DNA of 21,562 nt from an uncultured Oscillibacter sp. (GTDB taxonomy: Bacteria; Bacillota; Clostridia; Oscillospirales; Oscillospiraceae), in the NCBI GenBank assembly GCA_904393855.1, contig CAJFNE010000015.1, positions 1-21,562 on the forward strand, read 5' to 3'. The notes beneath the pieces were generated by a model. It was not told where the DNA came from. It saw only the letters and a program-made list of their open reading frames with translations, and did not search any database. This document shows, in pieces, positions 1 through 5,892 of this stretch; positions within the stretch are counted from its first letter, which is position 1; every line of letters begins with the position of its first letter. Made by a program: the position numbers and the translations under genes.

Positions 1-342
1 ATCGACGAGATCGAGGCCGCCATGAAGGGCATGCTGGCCCCCAAGTACCGGGAAGTGGTGCTGGGCCACGCGGAGGTCCGCCAGACCTACAAGGTCTCCG
101 GCGTGGGCACCGTGGCCGGCTGCTACGTCCAGGATGGCAAGATCGTCCGCAACTGCTCCGTCCGGGTGGTCCGGGACGGCATCGTGATCCACGACGGCCA
201 GCTGGCCTCCCTGAAGCGGTTCAAGGACGACGTGAAAGAGGTCGCCGAGAACTACGAGTGCGGCATGACCGTGGAGAAGTTCAACGACATCAAAGAGGGG
301 GATATTATCGAGGGGTACACCATGGAGGAGATTCCTCGGTAA
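1..342 (+). CDS. infB: Translation initiation factor IF-2, C-terminal end (5' truncated by window)
   Basis: The reading frame is open from base 1 and stops at TAA 340-342; the 113 visible residues are the C-terminal domain of IF-2. IF-2 is the GTPase that delivers initiator fMet-tRNA to the 30S subunit, and this last domain (C1/C2) contacts the initiator tRNA. Recognisable stretches are VLGHAEVRQTYKVSGVGTVA, then GCYVQDGKIVRN, RVVRDGIVIHDG, LKRFKDDVKEV and the terminal GYECGM-like/EGYTMEE segment that ends most IF-2 proteins. The start and the GTPase domain lie outside the window. It heads the rbfA-nrnA-truB-ribF string, as in many Bacillota, but here a 0.9-kb repeat-rich gap follows instead of rbfA directly. 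The Met at base 22 is internal, not the start. Confidence 0.95.
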   Translation: MDEIEAAMKGMLAPKYREVVLGHAEVRQTYKVSGVGTVAGCYVQDGKIVRNCSVRVVRDGIVIHDGQLASLKRFKDDVKEVAENYECGMTVEKFNDIKEGDIIEGYTMEEIPR

Positions 343-381
343 TCGGGTCCCGATCTGATCATTCCTTTGCACGCAGTGGGG

Positions 382-402
382 GGCGGCGACATCGTCGCCG
401 TC
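382..402 (+). other. Hairpin 40 bp downstream of infB
   Basis: GGCGGCGAC, a 3-base ATC loop, then GTCGCCGTC forms a 9-bp stem (one G-T pair). No run of T follows, so it is a poor intrinsic terminator; it could stabilise the 3' end of the infB message or be part of the repeat island. Confidence 0.35.
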
Positions 403-435
403 CTCGGTTGCGTTTATTGCAAAATCACTGGAAGT

Positions 436-556
436 GCGTCCGGTTCGGACGGGGATGCCAGGTTGCTGGCAGCAATGCGCCCCCCATTCTCTTTTTGGTC
501 TTGCCAAAAAGAGAATGGGCCGTGGACGGTCCAAGAGAAAAAAACGCTTCGGCGGG
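436..556. repeat. Left arm of long imperfect inverted repeat
   Basis: This arm, read on the opposite strand, matches 1041-1233 nearly base for base at its two ends: GCGTCCGGTTCGGAC at the outer edge and GGCCGTGGACGGTCCAAGAG plus an A-run at the inner edge. Inside the arm a hairpin of its own (CATTCTCTTTTTGG / CCAAAAAGAGAATG, about 484-516) is a perfect 14-bp stem. No coding frame in it has a ribosome-binding site or recognisable product. Confidence 0.8.
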
Positions 557-720
557 TCGGTCCGCGCAAGCGCGTACCTCCGGCCGCCGGCGGGGGATGG
601 TTGGCCGTTCCACGTAGCAGCTTTGATTAAACGCGGTGCCCTTGGGGAAACCTCAGGCCCGGGGAGATCCCGGATACCCCGCCTTTCTCTTTCCGCTGGC
701 GCTGGCCTGGTGAAAGACGC

Positions 721-746
721 GGGCCGACGAGGGCGTCGGCCCCTAC
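721..746 (-). repeat. GTAGGGGC-type hairpin, copy 1
   Basis: On the minus strand it reads GTAGGGGCCGACGCCC then TCGTCGGCCC, a stem-loop with the sequence GGGCCGAC/GTCGGCCC as the stem. It shares the GTAGGGGC lead and the GC-rich stem with the two other copies at 794-819 and 1148-1170. Confidence 0.65.
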
Positions 747-793
747 AGAGCGTCGCCGGGAATCCGTTGAAAGGACTCCCCGTCCATCACCCC

Positions 794-819
794 GTAGGGG
801 CGGATACCCACATCCGCCC
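794..819 (+). repeat. GTAGGGGC-type hairpin, copy 2
   Basis: GTAGGGGCGGATACCC then ACATCCGCCC; GGGCGGAT pairs with ATCCGCCC. It lies 47 bp from copy 1 in the opposite orientation. Confidence 0.65.
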
Positions 820-1015
820 GTTTCCAGCCCCCATCAACCACCGGTCAAAGCGCAAGCGGATTTAGAAGACCCATCCTTTCGACAACCACCCCGAGATTTC
901 TGCCAGACCGGCACACGCGGGGGCAGAGCAAAGCGAATGCCCAAGTCCGGCGTGAGCCGGCAGAAGACTACCCTGTCCTAGTCGGAAACGATTCAGAAAT
1001 CTCTCGTATGTAAGC

Positions 1016-1039
1016 GAACTTGCACGTACGTGCACGTTC
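1016..1039. repeat. 24-bp near-perfect palindrome
   Basis: GAAC, T, then the perfect 14-bp palindrome TGCACGTACGTGCA (1021-1034), C, then GTTC. Eleven of 12 base pairs are symmetric; only the position next to the outer GAAC/GTTC breaks symmetry. It lies directly outside the right inverted-repeat arm. It could be a protein-binding site or a cruciform-forming element; spacing does not fit the CGAAC-N4-GTTCG LexA box of Bacillota. Confidence 0.55.
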
Positions 1040-1040
1040 C

Positions 1041-1233
1041 GCGCCAAGCGATTTTTTCTCTTGGACCGTCCACGGCCCGTTCTCTTTTTGTCAAGAACAA
1101 AAAGAGAATGGGGGGTGGATTCTCGCGGCGATGCGCCGCACTCCCCCGGGCGACCACAGGTCGCCCCTACCCCCGCGCCGCAAGGCGGTGCATTGCCGCC
1201 GGCAACCCGGCATCCCCCGTCCGAACCGGACGC
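1041..1233. repeat. Right arm of long imperfect inverted repeat, with 74-nt extra segment
   Basis: This is the reverse complement of 436-556 except for an extra segment at about 1116-1189. The matching parts are the T-run plus CTCTTGGACCGTCCACGGCC near 1051-1079, the hairpin CTCTTTTTG/CAAAAAGAG, and the outer block GCATTGCCGCCGGCAACCCG through CCGTCCGAACCGGACGC. The extra segment contains the third GTAGGGGC-type hairpin and a GCGGCGATGCGCCGC stem-loop. Confidence 0.8.
1148..1170 (-). repeat. GTAGGGGC-type hairpin, copy 3
   Basis: On the minus strand it reads GTAGGGGCGACCTGTGGTCGCCC; GGGCGACC pairs with GGTCGCCC around a short loop. It lies inside the segment present only in the right arm of the inverted repeat, so it may have been inserted after the repeat formed. 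Confidence 0.65.
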
Positions 1234-1253
1234 CTCCCCGAAAGGAGCCCTCT

Positions 1254-1718
1254 ATGAGCCACGCCATGGTCCTGGCCGCGGACCGCCCTCTCCCGGAATT
1301 CGAGCAGCTGGTCTGGAAACAGATGAAAACCGGCCGCCTCACCATCGAGGGCATGTTCGGCCCCATCGTCCGCCCCGGCGGATTCCATCTGCCCACCTGC
1401 TGCTGCGAGACCGCAAAGACGGTCTATCACGACCTGGACCTGCAGGCCGACCAGCAGTCCCTGGACGCATTGCGGGCGTATCTCGCGGACACCCTCTCCC
1501 CAGGAGAGTCCGTGGAGCTCTGGGGCATCTGGGAGGGGGAATATCGCAACGCCCAGGGCGGTCTCTCTTTTGTGGAGGACTACGCCCGCGCCAATCAAAA
1601 TCCTGTCCGCCGGACCGTGACCCCGGAGGAATTGAGCCTGGAGGAACTGGCGCTGTTGGAACCCGCCCAGGGGGAATTCAGCGCCTGCATCACAGTTCGG
1701 AACCAACCAAGCAACTGA
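1254..1718 (+). CDS. Hypothetical protein, 154 aa, in the infB-rbfA interval
   Basis: I do not recognise this protein. I chose ATG 1254 because AAAGGAG (1241-1247) sits 6 bases upstream; the same frame runs further up into the inverted repeat, but those codons show no protein character. The product begins MSHAMVLAADRPLPEFEQLV, is acidic and soluble, and has no signal peptide or membrane segment. A CCC triplet follows HLPT at about residues 46-51, but there is no second Cys/His pair to suggest a zinc site. The region from about 55 to 125 (DLDLQADQQSLDALRAYL, GESVELWGIWEGEYRN) looks folded, alternating helix and strand. It stops 22 bases before rbfA and so is probably cotranscribed with it. This position in the operon is normally empty, which suggests a lineage-specific gene; function unknown. 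Confidence 0.7.
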   Translation: MSHAMVLAADRPLPEFEQLVWKQMKTGRLTIEGMFGPIVRPGGFHLPTCCCETAKTVYHDLDLQADQQSLDALRAYLADTLSPGESVELWGIWEGEYRNAQGGLSFVEDYARANQNPVRRTVTPEELSLEELALLEPAQGEFSACITVRNQPSN

Positions 1719-1740
1719 CCTTCCAAAGGAGGTATTCGAT

Positions 1741-2121
1741 ATGCCAAGCAATCGCATCGGCCGCATCAACGAGGAGATCCAGCGGGAGCTGGCGGACCAG
1801 CTCCGCCACCTGAAGGACCCACGGGTGTCCCAGGTGGGGATGGTCTCCATCACCCATGTGGACACCACCAACGACCTGCGCTACGCCCGGGTCTATGTCA
1901 GCACCCTGGACAAGTCCCAGGAGAAAGACGTCCTGAAAGGGCTGAAATCCGCCGCGGGCTTCCTCCGGCGGGAGCTGGGCCGTGCCCTGCAGCTGCGCTA
2001 CACGCCGGAGCTGCAGTTCATCGCCGACGACTCCATCGCCCACGGCGCCCACATCCTGGAGCTCCTGCACCAGGTGGAGGAGGCCGAGGAGGACCGGAAA
2101 CCGGAGGAGAGCGAGGAATGA
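1741..2121 (+). CDS. rbfA: 30S ribosome-binding factor A
   Basis: RbfA is a small KH-fold protein that binds the 30S subunit near the 5' helix of 16S rRNA and is needed for late maturation and cold adaptation. The 126-residue product has the usual length (about 115-130) and hallmarks: an N-terminal RIGRINEEIQRELADQL helix, LKDPRVSQVGMVSITHVDTT, the DLRYARVYVSTL strand, FLRRELGRALQLRYTPEL (RbfA typically has LRxxLgxxlxlRxtPeL) and FIADDSIAHGAHILELL. The last 15 residues are an acidic tail. The start is supported by a strong AAAGGAGGT eight bases upstream. Its stop overlaps the nrnA start (ATGA), implying translational coupling. Confidence 0.96.
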   Translation: MPSNRIGRINEEIQRELADQLRHLKDPRVSQVGMVSITHVDTTNDLRYARVYVSTLDKSQEKDVLKGLKSAAGFLRRELGRALQLRYTPELQFIADDSIAHGAHILELLHQVEEAEEDRKPEESEE

Positions 2122-3080
2122 GCACACTGACTGTCGCGGAGACCGCCGCGCTGCTGCGGACCTTTGACAACATTCTGATCCTCACCCATGTCCGGCCCGA
2201 CGGGGACACGGTGGGCTGTGCCGCCGCCCTGTGCGCGGGTCTGCGAGCCTTAGGCAAAACCGCTTACCTGCTGCCCAACCCGGAGCTGACGGACAACACC
2301 GCCCCCTATTTCGCCCCCTACGCCGCGCCGGAGGGCTTTGTTCCGGAGCGGGTGGTGTCCACGGACATCGCCACCGTGGGCCTGTTCCCGGAGAATGCCA
2401 AGCCCTACGCGGGTCGGGTGGATCTGGCCATCGACCACCACCCCTCCTTCGAGCACTTCGGCCGGGCCAACATCGTCCGGCCGGAGGCCGCCGCCTGCGG
2501 GGAGCTGATCTATGACATCCTGGCCCGCCTGGGCCCCATCACGCCGGAGCTGGCTCTGCCTCTGTATGTGGCGGTTTCCACGGACACCGGCTGCTTTGCC
2601 TACGCCAACACCACCCCGCACACCCACGCCGTGGCTGCGGCCCTGATGCAGACCGGCATCAACTACCAGACCGTCAACAAGGTGTTCTTCCGCACCAAGA
2701 GCCGCAAGCGGCTGCAGCTGGAGAGCGCCATGATGAACGACTGCCTGTTCTATGACCGGGGCCGGGTGGCGATCCTGTCGGTGCCCCTGCCCCTGATGAC
2801 GCGGTTCGACGCCACAGAGAGCGACGCGGAGGACCTCTCCGCCCTGGGTCCCCAGATCCAGGGGGTGGACTGCGCTGTCACCATGCGGGAGCTGCGGCCG
2901 GACGTGTGGAAGATGTCTGTGCGCACTGGCCCCCGCATCAACGCCACGGAGGTCTGCCGGGAACTGGGCGGCGGCGGGCATGCGGCGGCGGCGGGATGCA
3001 CCGTAGAGGCCTCCTGGGAGGAGGCTAAGGATCAAATCCTGGCGGCGGTGGCCAAGCACGCGCCGGACTTTGCCGGCTGA
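2118..3080 (+). CDS. nrnA: DHH/DHHA1 phosphoesterase, NrnA-type oligoribonuclease / pAp phosphatase
   Basis: NrnA-type enzymes degrade 2-5-nt RNA remnants (nanoRNA) and dephosphorylate 3'-phosphoadenosine 5'-phosphate, using two Mn ions. The 320-residue product has the N-terminal DHH domain with THVRPDGDT (His24, Asp28, Asp30), STD at 81-83, the signature DHH at 106-108 and VSTDTG (Asp156); the C-terminal DHHA1 domain carries the substrate-binding GGGGHAAAAGC near 291-301. The length matches the family. The start overlaps the rbfA stop by four bases, and this gene order (rbfA, nrnA, truB) is common in Bacillota. Cytosolic. The split between nanoRNase and pAp phosphatase activity cannot be read from the sequence. 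Confidence 0.93.
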   Translation: MSTLTVAETAALLRTFDNILILTHVRPDGDTVGCAAALCAGLRALGKTAYLLPNPELTDNTAPYFAPYAAPEGFVPERVVSTDIATVGLFPENAKPYAGRVDLAIDHHPSFEHFGRANIVRPEAAACGELIYDILARLGPITPELALPLYVAVSTDTGCFAYANTTPHTHAVAAALMQTGINYQTVNKVFFRTKSRKRLQLESAMMNDCLFYDRGRVAILSVPLPLMTRFDATESDAEDLSALGPQIQGVDCAVTMRELRPDVWKMSVRTGPRINATEVCRELGGGGHAAAAGCTVEASWEEAKDQILAAVAKHAPDFAG

Positions 3081-3109
3081 AATCCCGTCCCGGCGCAAAG
3101 GAGACCGAT

Positions 3110-3265
3110 ATGCCTGACGGAATTTTGATCATCGACAAACCCGCCGGCTGGACCGCGTCGGAACACAGCCTTGCGGAACACCGTGCCGCTGCGCGGCCCT
3201 GCTTATCCTTGCGGCCGGCCCCTCCTTTTCCGCGGCAAACCCGCGGCGCTGGGCTTTGCCGCTGA
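3110..3265 (+). pseudogene. Broken truB 5' copy / 51-codon leader ORF
   Basis: ATG 3110 opens a 51-codon frame ending at TGA 3263-3265. Its first 15 codons (MPDGILIIDKPAGWT) match the first 15 codons of the full truB at 3282, with only two differences in 45 bases (third position of codon 5, first position of codon 12). After GWT the similarity stops and the rest (ASEHSLAEHRAAARPCLS...) is not TruB-like. The copy has the better ribosome-binding site, AAAGGAG at 3096-3102, and the distance between the two starts is 172 bases. It is best read as a relic of a partial tandem duplication, or of an insertion of about 127 bases (3155-3281) flanked by the duplicated 45 bases. If translated, ribosomes would terminate 16 bases before the truB start. 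Confidence 0.75.
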
Positions 3266-3281
3266 GAACGGGAGAACTGCT

Positions 3282-4148
3282 ATGCCTGACGGAATCTTGA
3301 TCATCGACAAACCCTCCGGCTGGACCAGCATGGATGTGTGCGCCAAGGTGCGGGGCATCCTGCGGGAGCGGCGGGTGGGCCACGGGGGAACGCTGGACCC
3401 CATGGCCACCGGGGTCCTCCCCGTGTTCGTGGGCCGGGCCACCCGGGCCGTGGAGTTCGCGGAGAAGGGCCGGAAGGAGTATGTGGCGGGGCTGCGGCTG
3501 GGGATCACCACCAACACCCAGGACACCACCGGCGAAGTGCTGGAGGAGCGGCCCGCCGCCGTCTCCCGGGAGCTGGTGGAGGCGGCGCTGAACCGCTTCC
3601 TGGGGGACATCCAGCAGATCCCCCCCATGTACTCCGCCATCAAGGTGAACGGCCAGAAGCTCTACGAGCTGGCCCGCAAGGGCCAGGAGGTGGAACGGAG
3701 CCCCCGGAGCGTCACCATCTATGAGCTGGAGCTGCTGGAGCAGACCGGGGAGGCGGAGTATACCTTCCGCTGCCTCTGCTCCAAGGGCACCTACATCCGC
3801 ACCCTCTGCCACGACATCGGACGGTTTCTCGGCTGCGGGGGGGCCATGTCCTCCCTGCGAAGGACCATGGCGGCGGGGTTCACCCTGGAACAGGCTGTCA
3901 CCCTGGAGGATGTCCAGCAGCGGAGCGAAGCCCTGCTCCTGCCCACCGACAGTCTTTTCACCGCCTACCCCGCTCTTCCCTTGCAATCGGACACGGCGGA
4001 GCGGCGGGTCCGCTGCGGCAACCCCATTCCCCTGCCCGGCACGGCGGACGGCACCTACCGGATCTACAGCCGGGAGGGGCAGTTCCTCTGCCTGTCCCGG
4101 GCGGAGCGGGGAACACTGACGTCCATCAAAAACTTTTTTGGAGCGTAA
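3282..4148 (+). CDS. truB: tRNA pseudouridine(55) synthase TruB
   Basis: TruB converts U55 in the T-loop of nearly all tRNAs to pseudouridine and also acts as a tRNA folding chaperone. The start at 3282 is chosen because family members begin M-x-GILxxDKPxGxTS; the same frame is open back to 3171 but encodes non-TruB sequence. The 288-residue product has the catalytic motif VGHGGTLDPMATGVLP with nucleophile Asp39, then the KxY region (GRKEYVAGLRLG), PPMYSAIKVNGQKLYELARKG, and CSKGTYIRTLCHDIG. The C-terminal part (about 225-288) is a PUA-like TruB_C domain. The ribosome-binding site is weak (GGGAG, 3270-3274), in contrast with the broken copy upstream. It ends three bases before ribF. Confidence 0.95.
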   Translation: MPDGILIIDKPSGWTSMDVCAKVRGILRERRVGHGGTLDPMATGVLPVFVGRATRAVEFAEKGRKEYVAGLRLGITTNTQDTTGEVLEERPAAVSRELVEAALNRFLGDIQQIPPMYSAIKVNGQKLYELARKGQEVERSPRSVTIYELELLEQTGEAEYTFRCLCSKGTYIRTLCHDIGRFLGCGGAMSSLRRTMAAGFTLEQAVTLEDVQQRSEALLLPTDSLFTAYPALPLQSDTAERRVRCGNPIPLPGTADGTYRIYSREGQFLCLSRAERGTLTSIKNFFGA

Positions 4149-4151
4149 GAT

Positions 4152-5075
4152 ATGTCCACGAGAGAAAAAGTCATTGCCCTGGGCTTCTTTGACGGGGTCC
4201 ATCTGGGCCACGCCGCCCTGCTGCGGCGCACGGTGGAGGAGGCCGCCCTCCGGGGCGTGGTCCCCGCGGTGTTCACCTTTGACCGCCCCCCCAAGGAGGT
4301 GGTCACCGGCCAGCCCTGCCCGCTGATCAACTCCCCCCAGGACCGGGCGGACCTCATGCGGCGGCTGTACGGCATCCAGGAGGTCATCATGGTCCCCTTT
4401 GACCAGGAGATGATGACCACCTCCTGGGAGGATTACATCACGGAGATCCTGGTGAAGCGGTACCGCGCCGTCCACCTGGTGGCGGGACACGACCACCACT
4501 TCGGCCACAAGAACCAGGGCTCCCCGGAGCTGCTGGCGGAGAAGTGCCGGGAGCTGGGCCTGGGGTGCGATATCATCCCCAAGGTGGAGATCGGCGGCAT
4601 CACCGTCAGCTCCTCCTATATCCGGCGGCTGGTGGAGCTGGGGCAGGTGGAGCGGGCCCGTCTCTACCTGGGCCACCCCCACGTCCTCACCAGCACCGTC
4701 CGCCATGGCCGGGGGATCGGCTCCTCCCGCCTCTTCCCCACCGCCAACCTGGTGATCCCCGCCCATGTGCTGGTGCCCAGCCACGGCGTCTATGTGACCC
4801 AGGTCACCCTGCCGGACGGCAGCTCCTGCCCCGCTGTCACCAACGTGGGCACCCGCCCCACCGTGGACAACGGCACCGACGTGACCGTGGAGGCCTGCCT
4901 GCTGGACTTCGAGGGGGACCTGTACGGGCAGACCCTCCGGCTGGAGTTCTTCCAACACATCCGGGACGAGATCCGCTTTGACTCCCTGGACGCTCTGAAG
5001 GCCCAGATCGCCTCTGACGCGGAGACCACCCGGCAGGCTTTCCTCTCCGGGGAACTGGAGACTCCCGCTCTATAA
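4152..5075 (+). CDS. ribF: Bifunctional riboflavin kinase / FMN adenylyltransferase
   Basis: RibF phosphorylates riboflavin to FMN and adenylates FMN to FAD. The 307 residues fit the bacterial bifunctional form. N-terminal FMN adenylyltransferase domain (about 1-180): ALGFFDGVHLGH with the nucleotide-binding HxGH (His17-His20), GHDHHFGHKNQG, and the VSSSYIRRLVELG motif corresponding to the ISSTxIR of the family. C-terminal flavokinase domain (about 183-305): GRGIGSSRLFPTANL (normally GxGxxLGFPTANL), NVGTRPTVDN and the catalytic Glu region VEACLLDFEGDLYGQ. It sits three bases after truB, the usual last place of this operon, and is followed by a strong terminator. Confidence 0.95.
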   Translation: MSTREKVIALGFFDGVHLGHAALLRRTVEEAALRGVVPAVFTFDRPPKEVVTGQPCPLINSPQDRADLMRRLYGIQEVIMVPFDQEMMTTSWEDYITEILVKRYRAVHLVAGHDHHFGHKNQGSPELLAEKCRELGLGCDIIPKVEIGGITVSSSYIRRLVELGQVERARLYLGHPHVLTSTVRHGRGIGSSRLFPTANLVIPAHVLVPSHGVYVTQVTLPDGSSCPAVTNVGTRPTVDNGTDVTVEACLLDFEGDLYGQTLRLEFFQHIRDEIRFDSLDALKAQIASDAETTRQAFLSGELETPAL

Positions 5076-5096
5076 ATCCGATGCTGAAGATAAAAA

Positions 5097-5134
5097 GATC
5101 CCGGCAGGTTTCCAGCCTGTCGGGGTCCTTTTTT
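5097..5134. terminator. Bidirectional intrinsic terminator between ribF and queT
   Basis: GATCCCGGCAGG, an 8-base loop region, then CCTGTCGGGGTC form a 12-bp stem with G-T pairs, followed on plus by CTTTTTT and on minus by TTTTT. It serves both ribF (+) and the convergent queT (-). Confidence 0.88.
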
Positions 5135-5144
5135 CGATCTGGGA

Positions 5145-5651
5145 TTATCTCTCCCGCAGGCTTAGGAGCGGCGTCCGCTCCGCCCAGCGCAGCAGGGGCA
5201 GGCCCAGCACGTAGCAGGCCAGCAGCTCCCCCAATCCCACGGTGAAGGCGTTGAGACCATAGGCCGCCCAGAAGCCCATCCCCTCCATGGGGAAGAACCA
5301 GGCGATCTCCGCCCCCACGATCACCGCGTTGCAGATCACGGGCGGCAGGGGCGCCAGGTAGCGGTTGTGGAGCCGGGAGGTCCAGATGGCGGCCACCAGC
5401 GTGGCCGCCGTGCCGAAGATCCAGTCCGCCACCATGGGAGACCCCAGAAGATTGGCCAGGAAGCAGCCCACGGTCAGGCCGGGGATGGCCGCCGCCGGAC
5501 AGAGGAAGGGCAGCACCGTCATGGCCTCCGCGATGCGGAGCTGGACACCCTGATACGAGAGAATCGGCAGGCTCAGGGTCAGTACCGCGTAGATGGCGGC
5601 GATGATGCCCGCCAGGGCCAGCTGGCGGGAAGAGTACTTGAATGCGGGCAT
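5145..5651 (-). CDS. queT: QueT-family ECF transporter S component (queuosine precursor uptake)
   Basis: QueT is the membrane substrate-binding (S) subunit of an energy-coupling-factor transporter that imports queuosine precursors such as preQ0/preQ1; it works with a shared EcfA/A'/T module encoded elsewhere. The 168-residue product is almost wholly hydrophobic with about six membrane segments. Family marks are TRKLALAGVI-like SSRQLALAGIIAAIYAVLT at the N-terminus, GVQLRIAEAMTVLPF (36-49), and PAAAIPGLTVGCFLANLLGS (52-71), followed by DWIFGTAATLVAA. I chose ATG 5651 because AAGGAGG (5661-5667) lies nine bases upstream; the frame continues to 5816 but into leader RNA. Its leader looks like a riboswitch. 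Its assignment within ECF S components is by motif memory, and a related vitamin S component is a less likely alternative. Confidence 0.87.
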   Translation of the reverse strand: MPAFKYSSRQLALAGIIAAIYAVLTLSLPILSYQGVQLRIAEAMTVLPFLCPAAAIPGLTVGCFLANLLGSPMVADWIFGTAATLVAAIWTSRLHNRYLAPLPPVICNAVIVGAEIAWFFPMEGMGFWAAYGLNAFTVGLGELLACYVLGLPLLRWAERTPLLSLRER

Positions 5652-5822
5652 GAAAAAAGACCTCCTTGCAATGATGCGGAGGCCCTGCACGCACAGAAAA
5701 ACACCCGGGATGAGGTCCGGGTCAGCCTCCATTTTTTTGTTTAGAGAACGGACAGGCCGAGAAAAGGCCGCCGAACGAACGCCCCGAGGCGGGACGCTTG
5801 GACAGGGAGATGGCACCTGTCG
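5652..5822 (-). promoter_or_regulatory. Structured queT leader, candidate preQ1-type riboswitch
   Basis: Between the promoter at 5829-5857 and queT lies about 170 nt of leader. On the minus strand GGAGGC (5725-5730) can pair with GCCTCC (5678-5683), enclosing a hairpin ACCCGG/CCGGGT (5717-5722 with 5703-5708). The same GGCCTCC (5678-5684) can instead pair with GGAGGTC (5659-5665), which is the queT ribosome-binding site. The two pairings exclude each other, a layout typical of translational riboswitches. Queuosine-precursor riboswitches (preQ1 classes) are known upstream of queT genes, so preQ1 is the obvious ligand; I cannot assign a class from the sequence. Confidence 0.5.
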
Positions 5823-5828
5823 GGAGAC

Positions 5829-5857
5829 AGTATATCACAGGCCGGCGGGAAAGGCAA
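5829..5857 (-). promoter_or_regulatory. Promoter for queT
   Basis: TTGCCT (5852-5857), a 17-bp spacer, then TATACT (5829-5834) on the minus strand, with a TG two bases before the -10. Close to the SigA consensus and the right distance for a 170-nt regulated leader. Confidence 0.6.
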
Positions 5858-5860
5858 GAA

Positions 5861-5889
5861 GAAAGCGGAGGCCGATGGCCTCCGCTTTT
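5861..5889. terminator. Terminator after the anti-sigma gene
   Basis: AAGCGGAGGCC-GAT-GGCCTCCGCTT (5863-5887) is a perfect 11-bp stem. Read on minus it follows the stop at 5893 by 5 bases and is trailed by TTTCTTCTT; on plus it is trailed by TTTT. The queT -35 box begins just beyond it. Confidence 0.8.
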
Positions 5890-5892
5890 TGG

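Larger units (their letters stand above)
557..1040. other. Non-coding spacer between the inverted-repeat arms
   Basis: Several short overlapping open frames exist on both strands, none with a convincing ribosome-binding site, family resemblance or consistent codon use. The stretch holds two GTAGGGGC-type hairpins in opposite orientation (721-746 and 794-819), a small hairpin CCGGC-GTGA-GCCGG (947-960) and the start of the palindrome at 1016-1039. I see no transposase or RNA gene of a family I know; an unrecognised small RNA cannot be excluded. Confidence 0.5.

Noticed and set aside
258..865. Three overlapping plus-strand open frames (258-617, 367-630, 434-865) after infB
   Set aside because: They overlap one another in different frames, lack ribosome-binding sites and run through the inverted-repeat arm and hairpins; no protein family is visible.
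1016..1039. LexA (SOS) box
   Set aside because: GAAC and GTTC are present, but separated by 16 bases rather than the four of the Bacillota LexA site.
862..1047. Minus-strand 61-codon frame
   Set aside because: It lies wholly in the repeat spacer, with no ribosome-binding site and no recognisable product.
436..1233. CRISPR array or insertion sequence
   Set aside because: There are no regularly spaced direct repeats and no transposase-like frame; the structure is one inverted repeat plus three scattered hairpins.
3129..4958. 609-codon minus-strand open frame opposite truB and ribF
   Set aside because: The complement of GC-rich codons often stays open; truB and ribF on plus are certain, and the minus product is His/Gly/Pro-rich low complexity.
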